Shown here: positions 50,688 to 59,313 of the stretch, piece after piece
How the letters are laid out: each line of letters begins with the position of its first letter
Position numbering within the stretch: the stretch's first letter is position 1
DNA from: Stenotrophomonas maltophilia
GTDB lineage: Bacteria; Pseudomonadota; Gammaproteobacteria; Xanthomonadales; Xanthomonadaceae
Direction: 5' to 3'
Assembly: GCF_002799245.1 (NCBI RefSeq)
Contig: NZ_NEQV01000007.1
Span: 124,001-188,000, forward strand
Length of the DNA stretch: 64,000 nucleotides
Program-made: the position numbers and the translations under genes
Notes under the pieces: model-generated
Seen by the model: the letters and a program-made list of their open reading frames with translations, nothing else
Database searches by the model: none
What the model was told of the DNA's origin: nothing

Positions 50688-53681
50688 ATGGCTACCCTTC
50701 ACGAGACCGCCTACCCGCGACTGAAGCCTGATCCCACCGCCAAGGAACTGGAGGAGATCTATACCCCGACCGCCGCTGAGATTGCATTCGCCAAGCAGCT
50801 GACCACCCAGCCGGGTCCGCAGCTGGCGGTACTGATTCATCTCAAGCTCTTCCAACGCTTGGGCTACTTCACGCTGTTGGCCGACGTACCCGAGCGGATC
50901 CGGAAGCACATCGCCAAGGCCGCCCGACTCGGGCGCGTATTGGACACCGACCAGCTCGAACGCTACGACGCTTCCGGCAGCCAGCGCCGGCATATGCCGC
51001 AGCTTCGGCAATTCATCGGGGTACGTCCCCTGGATAAATCGGGCTTGGCTTGGCTGGACACAGTGGCCACCGGAGCAGCCCAGACCAAGCACACCATCCC
51101 GGACATCGTGAACGTCCTGCTCGAAGAGCTGGTGCACCATCGCTACGAACTGCCCGGTTTCCGCACTCTGGAGCTGGCCGCCATCGGCGCCCGTGAGCGG
51201 GTCAATCTGGGCTACTACCGCAGCATCAGCCACGCGCTGACGCCTGCCACGCGCACGCTCATCGACGAACTGCTGCGCGCACCGGAAGGGTCCAGGTTCA
51301 CCGGCTGGCAATCACTCAAGCGCGAGCCCGGCCGGCCCACCAACAAGGAAGTTCGGTTCTACCTGCAGCACATCCGCATGCTGCAGCAGTTGGCCGACCA
51401 GCTGCCTCCCATCGATGTGCCGGTGCCCAAGCTCAAGCAGTTCCGTGCAATGGCTCGGGCCTATGACGCCAGCGAGCTGGCCGAACTGGCTCCGGACAAG
51501 CGCTATGCGCTGGCCACCATCTTCATTCGCGCCCAGCATGCCAAGACACTGGATGATGCAGCCGAGTTGTTCATCAAGCAGGTGCGCGGGCTGGAGAACA
51601 CGGCCCAGCAGAAATTGCTGGCCTACCAGCTCGAACATGCCAAACGGGCCGACTTCCTCATCGGCCAGCTCAAGGAAATCCTGCAGGCCTATCAGCTAGA
51701 CGGCAGCGATAGTCAGCGCGTGGATGCCATCGACAACAGCCTGGAAGCGGAAGTGTCGACCTTGCTGGCCGAATGCGAAGAACATATGGCCTACGCCGGG
51801 AAGAACTACCTGCCTTTCATGCTGCAGCCCTATGGCGCGGTCAGGCCGCTGCTGTTCAATGGGCTGGAGCTGATGAAACTTCGGGCGACCAGCCACGACG
51901 CCGGCATGGAGCCGCTGATCGCAGCGGTGCTCTCGCTGCGCAACCAGCGCCGTGAGCTGATCGAGGTCGCCTCCCTCGGTTTGGACCCGGAAAAGGACTT
52001 TGACTGGATGTCCAAGCTCTGGTGTCAGCACGTGTTCGGCAAGCGGGCCAGTGCAGCCGGCGCCGGCTGGATGCACCGTAAGTACTTCGAGCTGGCCGTG
52101 CTGGTGCAGGTCAAGGACGAACTGAAGTCCGGAGATCTCTTCATTCCCAGCAGCGAACGGTTTGATGACTACCGTGAGCAGCTGGTCGATGAAGCCACCT
52201 TGGCCCAGGAACTGGAAGCCTACGGCCAGGTGTCAGGCCTGCCCACCGACGCCGAGTCTTTCGTGGCGGGATTACGTGCACAACTGACCTCCCTGGCCGA
52301 TGAGGTCGACGCGCGTTTCCCGGAGAACGTACATGCGGACATCCTGGATGGGCGCCTGGTGCTGCGGAAGGGGCAACGCGCCGAAGTCTCCAGCGCGATT
52401 ACCACGGTGGATCGCCTCATCGCCGAACGGCTTCCAGAATCCAGCATCGTCGATGTCCTGATCGATGCCAGCCAATGGCTGGATCTGCACCGTTTCTTCC
52501 GCCCGATCGCCGGCACCGAGAGCCAGGTCGAAGATCTGCCCCGACGTGTGATCACCACGCTATTCTGCTATGGCTGCAACCTGGGGCCGACGCAGACGGC
52601 GCGGTCGATCAAGGGCTTCAGCCGGCGCCAAGTCGCTTGGCTCAACCTGAAATACGTGACCGAGGATGTGCTTGAGAAGGCCATCGTGGAGGTCATCAAT
52701 ACCTACAACAGATTCGACCTGCCTGGCTATTGGGGCAGCGGCAAGAGCGCATCAGCTGATGGCACGAAGTGGAGCGTCTACGAGGACAACCTGCTGTCGG
52801 AGTATCACATCCGCTACGGCGGCTACGGTGGCATCGGCTACTGCCACGTGTCCGACAAATACGTAGCGCCGTTCAGCCACTTCATTCCCTGTGGCGTGCA
52901 CGAGGGCATCTACATCCTCGACGGTCTGTTGGCCAACACTTCCGACATCCAGCCTGAGATCGTCCATGGCGACACGCAGGCCCAAAGCTATCCGGTCTTC
53001 GGCCTGGCCCACATGCTGGGCATCCAGCTGATGCCCCGGATCCGGAACATCAAGGACCTGACATTCTTTCGGCCCGAACCGGGTAGGGCTTATAAGAACA
53101 TCCAGGCACTGTTCGGGGACAGCATCGACTGGCAACTGATCGCCACCCATCTCCACGACATGCTGCGGGTGGTGATCTCAATCCGATTGGGCAAGATCAC
53201 CGCGTCCTCGATCCTGCGCCGGCTGGGCACCTACAGCCGGAAGAACAAGCTGTACTTCGCCTTCCGGGAACTTGGCAAGGCCGTTCGAACGCTGTTCTTG
53301 CTGCGCTACATTGATGACAATGAGATCCGCAAAACGATCCATGCTGCCACCAACAAGAGCGAGGAATACAACGGCTTCGTGAAATGGGTGTTCTTTGGCA
53401 GCCAGGGGATCATTGCTGAGAACGTCCAACACGAGCAGCGCAAGATCATCAAGTACAGCCAGCTGGTGGCCAACATGATCATCCTCCACAACGTGGAAGG
53501 CATGAGCCGGACCTTGGCCGAGATGAGGAAGGAGGGGATTGAACTGACGCCCGAGATCCTGGCCGGCCTGTCGCCTTATCGGACCAGCCACATCAATCGC
53601 TTCGGCGACTACCACCTGGATCTTGAAAGGGAAGTGGCGCCGCTGAGCTACACAGCCAAGGTGCTTGAACAGACCCCATAG
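50688..53681 (+). CDS. tnpA: Tn3-family transposase (second element)
   Basis: A 997-residue Tn3-family transposase, clearly diverged from the Tn501-type one at 5364. The N-terminal DUF4158-like region (YTPTAAEIAFA, LKLFQRLGYFTLLADVP) is followed by the DDE core with SADGTKWSVYEDNL, HGDTQAQSYPVFG and NKSEEYNGFVKWVFF. The frame is intact. The stop at 53679-53681 follows GACCCC, which may be the outer end of a terminal repeat at 53677; I found no matching left end in this window. Confidence 0.93.
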   Translation: MATLHETAYPRLKPDPTAKELEEIYTPTAAEIAFAKQLTTQPGPQLAVLIHLKLFQRLGYFTLLADVPERIRKHIAKAARLGRVLDTDQLERYDASGSQRRHMPQLRQFIGVRPLDKSGLAWLDTVATGAAQTKHTIPDIVNVLLEELVHHRYELPGFRTLELAAIGARERVNLGYYRSISHALTPATRTLIDELLRAPEGSRFTGWQSLKREPGRPTNKEVRFYLQHIRMLQQLADQLPPIDVPVPKLKQFRAMARAYDASELAELAPDKRYALATIFIRAQHAKTLDDAAELFIKQVRGLENTAQQKLLAYQLEHAKRADFLIGQLKEILQAYQLDGSDSQRVDAIDNSLEAEVSTLLAECEEHMAYAGKNYLPFMLQPYGAVRPLLFNGLELMKLRATSHDAGMEPLIAAVLSLRNQRRELIEVASLGLDPEKDFDWMSKLWCQHVFGKRASAAGAGWMHRKYFELAVLVQVKDELKSGDLFIPSSERFDDYREQLVDEATLAQELEAYGQVSGLPTDAESFVAGLRAQLTSLADEVDARFPENVHADILDGRLVLRKGQRAEVSSAITTVDRLIAERLPESSIVDVLIDASQWLDLHRFFRPIAGTESQVEDLPRRVITTLFCYGCNLGPTQTARSIKGFSRRQVAWLNLKYVTEDVLEKAIVEVINTYNRFDLPGYWGSGKSASADGTKWSVYEDNLLSEYHIRYGGYGGIGYCHVSDKYVAPFSHFIPCGVHEGIYILDGLLANTSDIQPEIVHGDTQAQSYPVFGLAHMLGIQLMPRIRNIKDLTFFRPEPGRAYKNIQALFGDSIDWQLIATHLHDMLRVVISIRLGKITASSILRRLGTYSRKNKLYFAFRELGKAVRTLFLLRYIDDNEIRKTIHAATNKSEEYNGFVKWVFFGSQGIIAENVQHEQRKIIKYSQLVANMIILHNVEGMSRTLAEMRKEGIELTPEILAGLSPYRTSHINRFGDYHLDLEREVAPLSYTAKVLEQTP

Positions 53682-53724
53682 ATGGGGAGAACCTGATCGA
53701 GAGACGAGCAATCAACTTTGAAAT

Positions 53725-54018
53725 TCAGTCGCTTAGGCAGCTTTTGGCCCTGTACGTAATGATTCCCTGCCGACCCTCTTCAAGGTTCATCCCAGCGACT
53801 GCCCAGTTGAAGGCCGCTCTTTCGTGGGCATTGAGTTCCGCGTCGATAGCGTCAATTGACTGCCGGTATTGCTGCTGGGTTCCATTCGTAACCATCTTCT
53901 TGTCTGTCGGACCGCTGCAGGCAGCTAGCAGTGCTGATGCTGCCAGGATCAGTGTTGCTCTGCTTCTGGCCGCGGTGATGAAGCGGTATGGCTGTTCGCT
54001 CATGCGTCCCCCTGTCAA
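53725..54018 (-). CDS. Small lipoprotein, possibly truncated
   Basis: A 97-residue protein with a lipoprotein signal (LILAASALLAACSG, lipobox LAAC) and a short helical domain (YRQSIDAIDAELNAHERAAF, similar to DUF6694-type lipoproteins, recalled loosely). Its C-terminus falls beside the end of the Tn3-family transposase gene (44 bp between them); a typical relative may be longer, so the gene end may have been altered by insertion. Confidence 0.55.
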   Translation of the reverse strand: MTGGRMSEQPYRFITAARSRATLILAASALLAACSGPTDKKMVTNGTQQQYRQSIDAIDAELNAHERAAFNWAVAGMNLEEGRQGIITYRAKSCLSD

Positions 54019-54031
54019 TGAAGAAGACAGA

Positions 54032-54062
54032 ATATCTGGTTTTTAGATATCGGAGAACTGGA
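54032..54062. promoter_or_regulatory. Operator-like ATATCT...AGATAT repeat upstream of the XRE gene
   Basis: ATATCT and AGATAT flank the 7-base spacer GGTTTTT, an inverted repeat, followed by CGGAGAACTGGA. It lies 36-66 bp upstream of the XRE gene and probably is its own operator. The 18-base string AGATATCGGAGAACTGGA recurs at 11704-11721 with two changes. Confidence 0.55.
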
Positions 54063-54097
54063 TATAGCTTTCTAGGCCGCTCAGCCAAGGCGCGGTC

Positions 54098-54343
54098 GTG
54101 TCGAAGTCCATCCATCGAAAAGAGTACGCTGCCCTCATTGAGGCTGTTCGCGAGGCGCGGCTAGCTGCCGGTCTGACCCAGGCCCAGGTGTCCAGCATGC
54201 TGGGCCGCAGCCAGTCATTCATCAGCGACGTCGAAACAGGCAAGAGAAGGGTTGATGTGGTGGAGCTGAGAGATATCGCCCGCCTGACAGGCCTTTCGCT
54301 GGGCAAGTTGATCACAAACTTTGAGAAGCGAATCAAAGACTAA
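54098..54343 (+). CDS. Small XRE-family regulator
   Basis: An 81-residue protein consisting almost wholly of an XRE/Cro helix-turn-helix (LIEAVREARLAAGLTQAQVS, SFISDVETGKRRVDVVELRD). It starts with GTG. Such single-domain proteins act as autoregulators or antitoxins. No toxin gene is adjacent. An operator-like repeat is directly upstream; a nearly identical repeat is at 11704. Confidence 0.8.
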   Translation: MSKSIHRKEYAALIEAVREARLAAGLTQAQVSSMLGRSQSFISDVETGKRRVDVVELRDIARLTGLSLGKLITNFEKRIKD

Positions 54344-54813
54344 AGCCCCTTAGGGTGTAGCGGTAGGTTCGCGCTTCTTGCCGGCCGGTCGGGACCAGGC
54401 GCACACGCCAGTGACAGACGGCCAACCGGATGGAAGGGGCACGCCCTGCCGGAAATCCGTGACGTAGATCGGCCTCGGCGTGCCGGGTCGAAACTTTAGG
54501 CTGTTTTGTGGAACCGTGGGGTCTGAACCCTCGTGTAGATCCGGGTGAAGCGACGTCTTTACAGTTGTTGATGTGAAGACATTTCTCCGGCCCACTCCAC
54601 AGCAGCTCCACAGGTCGCTAAAGCGAACCCCTAAATGCCTCCGATGGGCTTGTCGCGGGGCCTATACCCTTTCGGCGCGACTGTCTGACGTGGAGGATTG
54701 CGCCCTACACAAGCTTCGAGACGCAAAGGCTATCGCTTGGCGGCGGCAGCGCAAGATGCGCAGCTGGGCCGCGAAGCATCCCCGGTTCCTACTGTTAGCC
54801 TTTCCGCTTTGGG
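54344..54813. other. Stretch with no confident gene
   Basis: Overlapping frames exist on both strands at 54333-54611 and 54573-55022. The minus-strand frame from 54595 has a phage-protein-like tail (PRPIYVTDFRQGVPLPSG) and another frame reads the same DNA differently; none has a ribosome site or recognisable domain. I treat it as a remnant or non-coding stretch. Confidence 0.4.
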
Positions 54814-55188
54814 GTGATCCCCGGTCATTCGCTGAGTTACCGGAACAGAAGCTTTGGCCGCGCATTCTTGGCGTTTTCGCGCTTGTTAGCCCCCATCATC
54901 GATGCGCTACAAGCCGATCCAGGAAGTGGCCAGTCACTAGTTCAATGGGCAGAAGTTGCTGGCGTATCCTCTCGGACTCCTGCAAGACGCTGGGTTGCCG
55001 CTACTGGCCTGGGATGTTGTGAGTGGCGCCAGAGGCTGAAGCTTGCTGCGTCCCTCCCTCTCCTCCAGAGCGACTGCAAAGTTGGTGATGTTGCCAAGCG
55101 GCTGGGCTATAGCGGCCCCTCCCCTTTTATTGCAATGTTTCGCCGACTAACCGGCATGTGCCCAACTCAGCTGAAGAGCGCTGTCTAG
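54814..55188 (+). pseudogene. C-terminal remnant of an AraC-family regulator
   Basis: About 100 residues match an AraC C-terminal DNA-binding domain: LVQWAEVAGVSSRTPARRWV, WRQRLKLAASLPLL, then VAKRLGYSGPSPFIAMFRRL and TGMCPTQL. The cupin-like sensor domain is missing and the upstream sequence is decayed, with the frame beginning abruptly. It lies convergent with the EamA transporter, whose intact AraC regulator is on the other side at 56318. Confidence 0.8.
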
Positions 55189-55259
55189 ATGCAACTTCAC
55201 CTTGAGGAGAGGGCCCTTTGAACCTGGCTAGCCGAAGAAGCGTTCCCCGAACAAGGAGA

Positions 55260-55287
55260 ACGGGCCTCAAGCGGCCCGTTTTCATTT
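55260..55287 (+). terminator. Rho-independent terminator after the AraC remnant
   Basis: ACGGGCC and GGCCCGT form a 7-bp stem with a 6-base loop, followed by TTTTCATTT. Oriented for rightward transcription; it lies between the AraC remnant and the end of the leftward EamA gene. Confidence 0.8.
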
Positions 55288-55311
55288 GAACTGCAGCTAT
55301 GCAATTGTCTT

Positions 55312-56220
55312 TCAGCGCTTGGTCGAGGTGTCATCCACGACCATGACCTCGTCAGGCTTCTTGCGAGCTGCGTACTCCGCCAGTACCACACCAAATACTG
55401 CCATCAAACCGCCACCCACGACCCAGGTGCTCAGAGACTCTTTGAGGACCACCACCGCAAGCAATGCAGTGACGATCGGGACGAGATTGAAGAACCCGGC
55501 CACGCGAGCAGAGCCCAGCCGATGCAGGCCGGTCATCCATGCCAACGGTGCCATGATCGAAGCGCCGATTGCTGCGAATGCAATGCAGCCGATGGCTGCG
55601 CCACCCTGGACGCCAGTGCCTGCGACAAGGAAAAGAGGTAGCAGCAGGATCGTTGCAGACATGGCTTGAAGAAACAGGGATTCGATCAGCGTTACGGGAA
55701 TGCGCCACTTGTGCATCAGCAAATTGTAGGTGGCAAAAGCCAAAGCGCCCAGCAGCATCAGGGCGTCACCTTTGTTGATTCCATGGGAAACCAAGGCTTC
55801 AAAGTCACCATGGGACACTACCGCTATCACCCCAACCAAGGAGATGATCGAACCAATCACTGCGCCACCGCGGACTGCGTGACCCATGAAGATGCGCGAC
55901 AAGGCAAGAGCGATCAACGGGATGAGTGCCTGGATAACGCCCATGTTGGTCGCAGAAGTGAAATGTGCGGCGTAGTACGCCAGGCATTGGAACATGACAC
56001 CGCCCAAAGCACCGAGCACGAGGAAGCGTGCCCAATTGGCTTTCAGGACCGCTAGGTTCGACTTCAGGCGCGGCAGGGCGAATGGGAGCAAGATGATGGC
56101 CGCAGCAAGCCATCGCCAGAAGCTAATATCGACCGGGCCGACGGTCCCTGCAGCGAGCTTTGTAACGATGGTGTTGGCGCCCCAGAGAAGGCAGGCCAGG
56201 AGGGGGAGCAGGTAGTACAT
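55312..56220 (-). CDS. EamA/DMT-family transporter
   Basis: A 302-residue inner-membrane protein with ten hydrophobic helices and two EamA repeats (LLWGANTIVTKLAAG, FLVLGALGGVMFQCLAYY; LGALAFATYNLLMHKWRIP). DMT transporters export metabolites or amino acids; substrate unknown. The C-terminus is charged (VMVVDDTSTKR). It is divergent from the AraC regulator at 56318, which likely controls it. Confidence 0.9.
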   Translation of the reverse strand: MYYLLPLLACLLWGANTIVTKLAAGTVGPVDISFWRWLAAAIILLPFALPRLKSNLAVLKANWARFLVLGALGGVMFQCLAYYAAHFTSATNMGVIQALIPLIALALSRIFMGHAVRGGAVIGSIISLVGVIAVVSHGDFEALVSHGINKGDALMLLGALAFATYNLLMHKWRIPVTLIESLFLQAMSATILLLPLFLVAGTGVQGGAAIGCIAFAAIGASIMAPLAWMTGLHRLGSARVAGFFNLVPIVTALLAVVVLKESLSTWVVGGGLMAVFGVVLAEYAARKKPDEVMVVDDTSTKR

Positions 56221-56317
56221 GGCATCCTCAGATACTGGATATCAACAGCCAGTAGCGTAGACTTGGCGGAATTTCGTTACATCCATAATTTGCGCCAATC
56301 TTCATCTTGAATGCGAC

Positions 56318-57121
56318 ATGGCAATGGACCCCGTCCCCTCGTTCAGCTCCATCCCTGGAGACATCTACGTTCGGCAAGGGACTTTGCCTCCCTCCGACTG
56401 GGATGCTCGTGTGCATCCGTGGGGGCAGTTCAACTATGTTGCGCAGGGTGTCATGGAGTTACAGGTAGGCGAGGACTGGATGGTGTCCCCTACCCACTAT
56501 GCGATATGGATTCCGCCTGGTGTTCACCACTCATCCCGAAACCGTGGTGCGGTTGCTTATCGATCCGCATACCTTTCGGTCGGCGCGTCGGCGCAGATGC
56601 CCAGCATTCCGACTGCGTTAGCGGTTAGCTCGTTGCTTAGGGAGATCTTGGACGAACTGGCCCGTCGTGACATCGGCGAGGCCGTTAAGCCAGAAGACCG
56701 GCGACTCTCCGCGGTCGCCCTTGACCTGATTCTGGCCGCGCCGGTGATGTCGAGCTTCCTGCCGCTGGCCAGCGGTGACGTGCTAAAGCGGATTCTGAGC
56801 TATGCCGAGACCTCCCTTCAGGACTCTCCGTCGGCACTTGAGGTCGCAGAGCGCCACCACATTAGTGTTCGATCACTTGAGCGCTTGGCAAAGCGCGAGC
56901 TAGGGATGGGGTTCGGAGAGTGGCGCAGTCGGCTTCGTTTTCTGAGGGCAATTGATGCCTTGGGTTCAGACCGATCAATTACGCAGATTGCAGACGATCT
57001 GGGCTATGCAAACTCAACGTCTTTCAGTGAGATGTTCAAGCGACACTCTGGCCGGACCCCAGACCAGTATAGAAGGGGCCTCAGTCCGCTCCAGCGAGAG
57101 GTGGAGCCCTCCTCCCGCTGA
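56318..57121 (+). CDS. AraC-family transcriptional regulator
   Basis: A 267-residue regulator: N-terminal cupin sensor (HPWGQFNYVAQGVMELQVG, YAIWIPPGVHHSS) and C-terminal double helix-turn-helix (LEVAERHHISVRSLERLAKR, ITQIADDLGYANSTSFSEMF). Divergent from the EamA transporter with about 100 bp between, so this is the likely regulator of that exporter. Its last 41 bases overlap the 3' end of the LysR gene on the other strand. Confidence 0.9.
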   Translation: MAMDPVPSFSSIPGDIYVRQGTLPPSDWDARVHPWGQFNYVAQGVMELQVGEDWMVSPTHYAIWIPPGVHHSSRNRGAVAYRSAYLSVGASAQMPSIPTALAVSSLLREILDELARRDIGEAVKPEDRRLSAVALDLILAAPVMSSFLPLASGDVLKRILSYAETSLQDSPSALEVAERHHISVRSLERLAKRELGMGFGEWRSRLRFLRAIDALGSDRSITQIADDLGYANSTSFSEMFKRHSGRTPDQYRRGLSPLQREVEPSSR

Positions 57122-57989
57122 ATCGAGGCAGGCCTCGAAGCTGTTGGGTCAACCATTTAGCTGGCCCAGACAGTGGCCATTCGGATCGATGGATCATCCA
57201 GAGGGTGTCAACCACCGGAGATCCACAGTCAACCACCTCAATTGCGTCTTGCCGAGCGAAGGATTCACGGGCGTGTCGCGGAATGACAGTGAATCCCAGC
57301 CCGAGCGATACCGGCTCAAGGATGAGCGCAACCTGATTGGTGAAGCCGTGTATAGGAAGCGCGCGTACGCCTGGATTTCCTGGGAACTTGCGGGCGAGAA
57401 GGCGGGTGGCCATAGCCTGGCCATCTGGATGATCAACGAAACCCAACTTTTGAAGATCCGCCCAGCTGTCCGCGCAGGCACCTCTCGGAACTACCAGCTC
57501 AAGCGCCTCCTCGGTGAAGGGCTCAGCCCGCAGCCGAGGGTCATCCGGCCGAAGTGCAAGTAGACCCACCTCGTACTTCTTCTCCAGTACCGCCGATAGG
57601 ATTTCTGGGTCCGGCGAGAAGCGATGACGAATGATCAAGCCGGGATGGGTGCGCTGGAAGTCCAGCAACACCGGGTAAAGAGCAAGGCCAACACTCCCGG
57701 GGGTTATCAGCGCAAACTCCCCCTGATCGCTGTCCGCGCTCGCGAGCTTGGCTTGAAGCCGGCGATCGGCCGAATCCATCTCTTGGCAGTACTGCAATAG
57801 AGCCATTCCCGCCGGCGTCAGCTCAATAAATCGTGGTCTGCGCAGAAACAGGGCACCCAGCTGTTGCTCAAGATGACGTACATGCTGACTGACCGCAGCC
57901 TGGGTGAGCTGCAGCTGGCCTGCGGCCCTGGTAAAGCTCCCGACCTCTGCGATAGCCCGAAAGGATCGGAGCCAATGCTCATTCAGCAT
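57081..57989 (-). CDS. LysR-family regulator of the VOC-SRPBCC-XenA genes
   Basis: A 302-residue LysR-type regulator with an N-terminal winged helix (SFTRAAGQLQLTQAAVSQHV) and a substrate-binding domain. The ATG at 57989 is 94 bp from the divergent VOC gene, and a perfect LysR-type palindrome lies between them. It therefore probably activates the plus-strand genes 58083-60468. The 3' end overlaps the AraC gene tail-to-tail. Confidence 0.9.
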   Translation of the reverse strand: MLNEHWLRSFRAIAEVGSFTRAAGQLQLTQAAVSQHVRHLEQQLGALFLRRPRFIELTPAGMALLQYCQEMDSADRRLQAKLASADSDQGEFALITPGSVGLALYPVLLDFQRTHPGLIIRHRFSPDPEILSAVLEKKYEVGLLALRPDDPRLRAEPFTEEALELVVPRGACADSWADLQKLGFVDHPDGQAMATRLLARKFPGNPGVRALPIHGFTNQVALILEPVSLGLGFTVIPRHARESFARQDAIEVVDCGSPVVDTLWMIHRSEWPLSGPAKWLTQQLRGLPRFSGRRAPPLAGAD

Positions 57990-57997
57990 AAGAATAT

Positions 57998-58014
57998 TTT
58001 ATCAATCTGATAAA
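57998..58014. promoter_or_regulatory. LysR-type binding palindrome
   Basis: TTTATCA-ATC-TGATAAA is a perfect inverted repeat containing the T-N11-A LysR motif. It lies 9 bp upstream of the lysR start and 69 bp upstream of the VOC gene. Confidence 0.75.
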
Positions 58015-58082
58015 AATGGATCAGATCATGGTTGAGTTGCAGGGTCTAATCTTGCGGCTACCCCTCTCTTCAGTGGTGTGCC

Positions 58083-58592
58083 GTGCCTGCCCTACCCCCT
58101 CCCTACCCTCGCGCCTTCTCCCACATCGGCCTGTCTGTTACCGATCTCGATGCCGCGGTTTCCTTCTATACAGAAGTCTTGGGCTGGTACCTCGTCATGC
58201 CGCCGACCAGGATTGCTGAAGACGAAAGCGCAATTGGCGTGATGTGCACGGATGTGTTTGGGCCTGGATGGGGCAGCTTCCGCATTGCACATCTATCCAC
58301 TGGTGACCGGGTTGGAGTCGAAATCTTCCAGTTCAATAACGCCGAGCGTCCCGCGAACAACTTCGAGTACTGGAAGTCGGGCGTCTTCCACTTCTGTATT
58401 CAGGATCCGGACGTTGAAGGCCTGGCCGCTCGGATTGTGGCAGCTGGTGGAAAGCAGCGAATGCCGGTTCGAGAGTACTTCCCAGGGGAGAAGCCCTATC
58501 GGATGGTTTACATGGAGGATCCGCTGGGCAACATCCTGGAGATCTACAGCCACAGCTACGAGCTTACGTATTCAGCTGGCGCGTACGTCTAG
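58083..58592 (+). CDS. VOC-superfamily (glyoxalase/dioxygenase-like) protein
   Basis: A 169-residue protein with two beta-alpha-beta-beta-beta modules. Metal-ligand candidates: FSHIGLSVTDLDAAVSFYTE at the N-terminus, VFHFCIQDPD and MVYMEDPLGNILEIYSHS (Glu). It is a lactoylglutathione-lyase-like enzyme; substrate unknown. Start GTG at 58083. First gene of the LysR-linked operon. Confidence 0.85.
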   Translation: MPALPPPYPRAFSHIGLSVTDLDAAVSFYTEVLGWYLVMPPTRIAEDESAIGVMCTDVFGPGWGSFRIAHLSTGDRVGVEIFQFNNAERPANNFEYWKSGVFHFCIQDPDVEGLAARIVAAGGKQRMPVREYFPGEKPYRMVYMEDPLGNILEIYSHSYELTYSAGAYV

Positions 58593-58766
58593 CTCCACGC
58601 ACACCCTCAGCCAGCTTTCGACTGCCAGGCAGTCCTCGCCAAACTGAGACACGACGGTACGGAGCAAGTGTCTCGGCTGTAGAAGTCAGAGGTCTGCAAG
58701 TTAGAAGCTGGCGAACGTAATTTTAACGATTCATCGGCGAGCCGCGCCGCTAGCCCTAAGGAGCAT

Positions 58767-59297
58767 ATGATGAAAATGAACGGCATTCGTTGGCCGGAAG
58801 GCTACCTTCCTGGTTACACCGAAAACTTTGTCTCGAATGAGCTGATCGTCCTCGGCCTTGCCGCAGCTGATGTTTGGCCGTTGCTTGAAGAGCCACGTCT
58901 GTGGCCGACCTACTACGGAAATTCAGCCAATGTGCGCTTCCACGATGGCGCCGGCCCTCTGTTGCGAAACGGGGATCGATTCTACTTTGAAACCTTTGGC
59001 TTCCCCGTGGAGGCTCAATGCGTCGAGCATGAGGCTCCTACCTCCGAGGGTCCGGGCCGGATCGCTTGGCATGGCTGGGCCGGTGAGCCCGGGTCTGCCG
59101 ATCGACTTGACGTTCATCATGCGTGGATTGTCGAAGACCTTGATGGTGGCCGAGTGCGGATCCTCACGCAGGAGACGCAGAAGGGACAGCCTGCAGAAGC
59201 CCTGCGTCTGGCCAAGCCGAATCCAATGATCAATGGTCACCAGGATTGGCTGGACGGCCTGGTGGAAGCAGCTCGAGCCGCCAAGTCAACGTCCTAA
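58767..59297 (+). CDS. SRPBCC-fold (START-like) protein
   Basis: A 176-residue protein of the polyketide cyclase/SRPBCC superfamily (VWPLLEEPRLWPTYY, RNGDRFYFETFGFPVEAQCV, HHAWIVEDLDGGRVRILTQE). It binds a hydrophobic ligand. AAGGAG precedes the ATG. It lies 174 bp after the VOC gene and 16 bp before the XenA-like gene. Confidence 0.85.
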   Translation: MMKMNGIRWPEGYLPGYTENFVSNELIVLGLAAADVWPLLEEPRLWPTYYGNSANVRFHDGAGPLLRNGDRFYFETFGFPVEAQCVEHEAPTSEGPGRIAWHGWAGEPGSADRLDVHHAWIVEDLDGGRVRILTQETQKGQPAEALRLAKPNPMINGHQDWLDGLVEAARAAKSTS

Positions 59298-59313
59298 GCC
59301 GGAGTAAATCCCC

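Noticed and set aside
58648..58677. GAGACAC...GTGTCTC hairpin between VOC and SRPBCC genes
   Set aside because: Seven-base arms with a loop of about 15 bases and no T tract; too weak to call a terminator.
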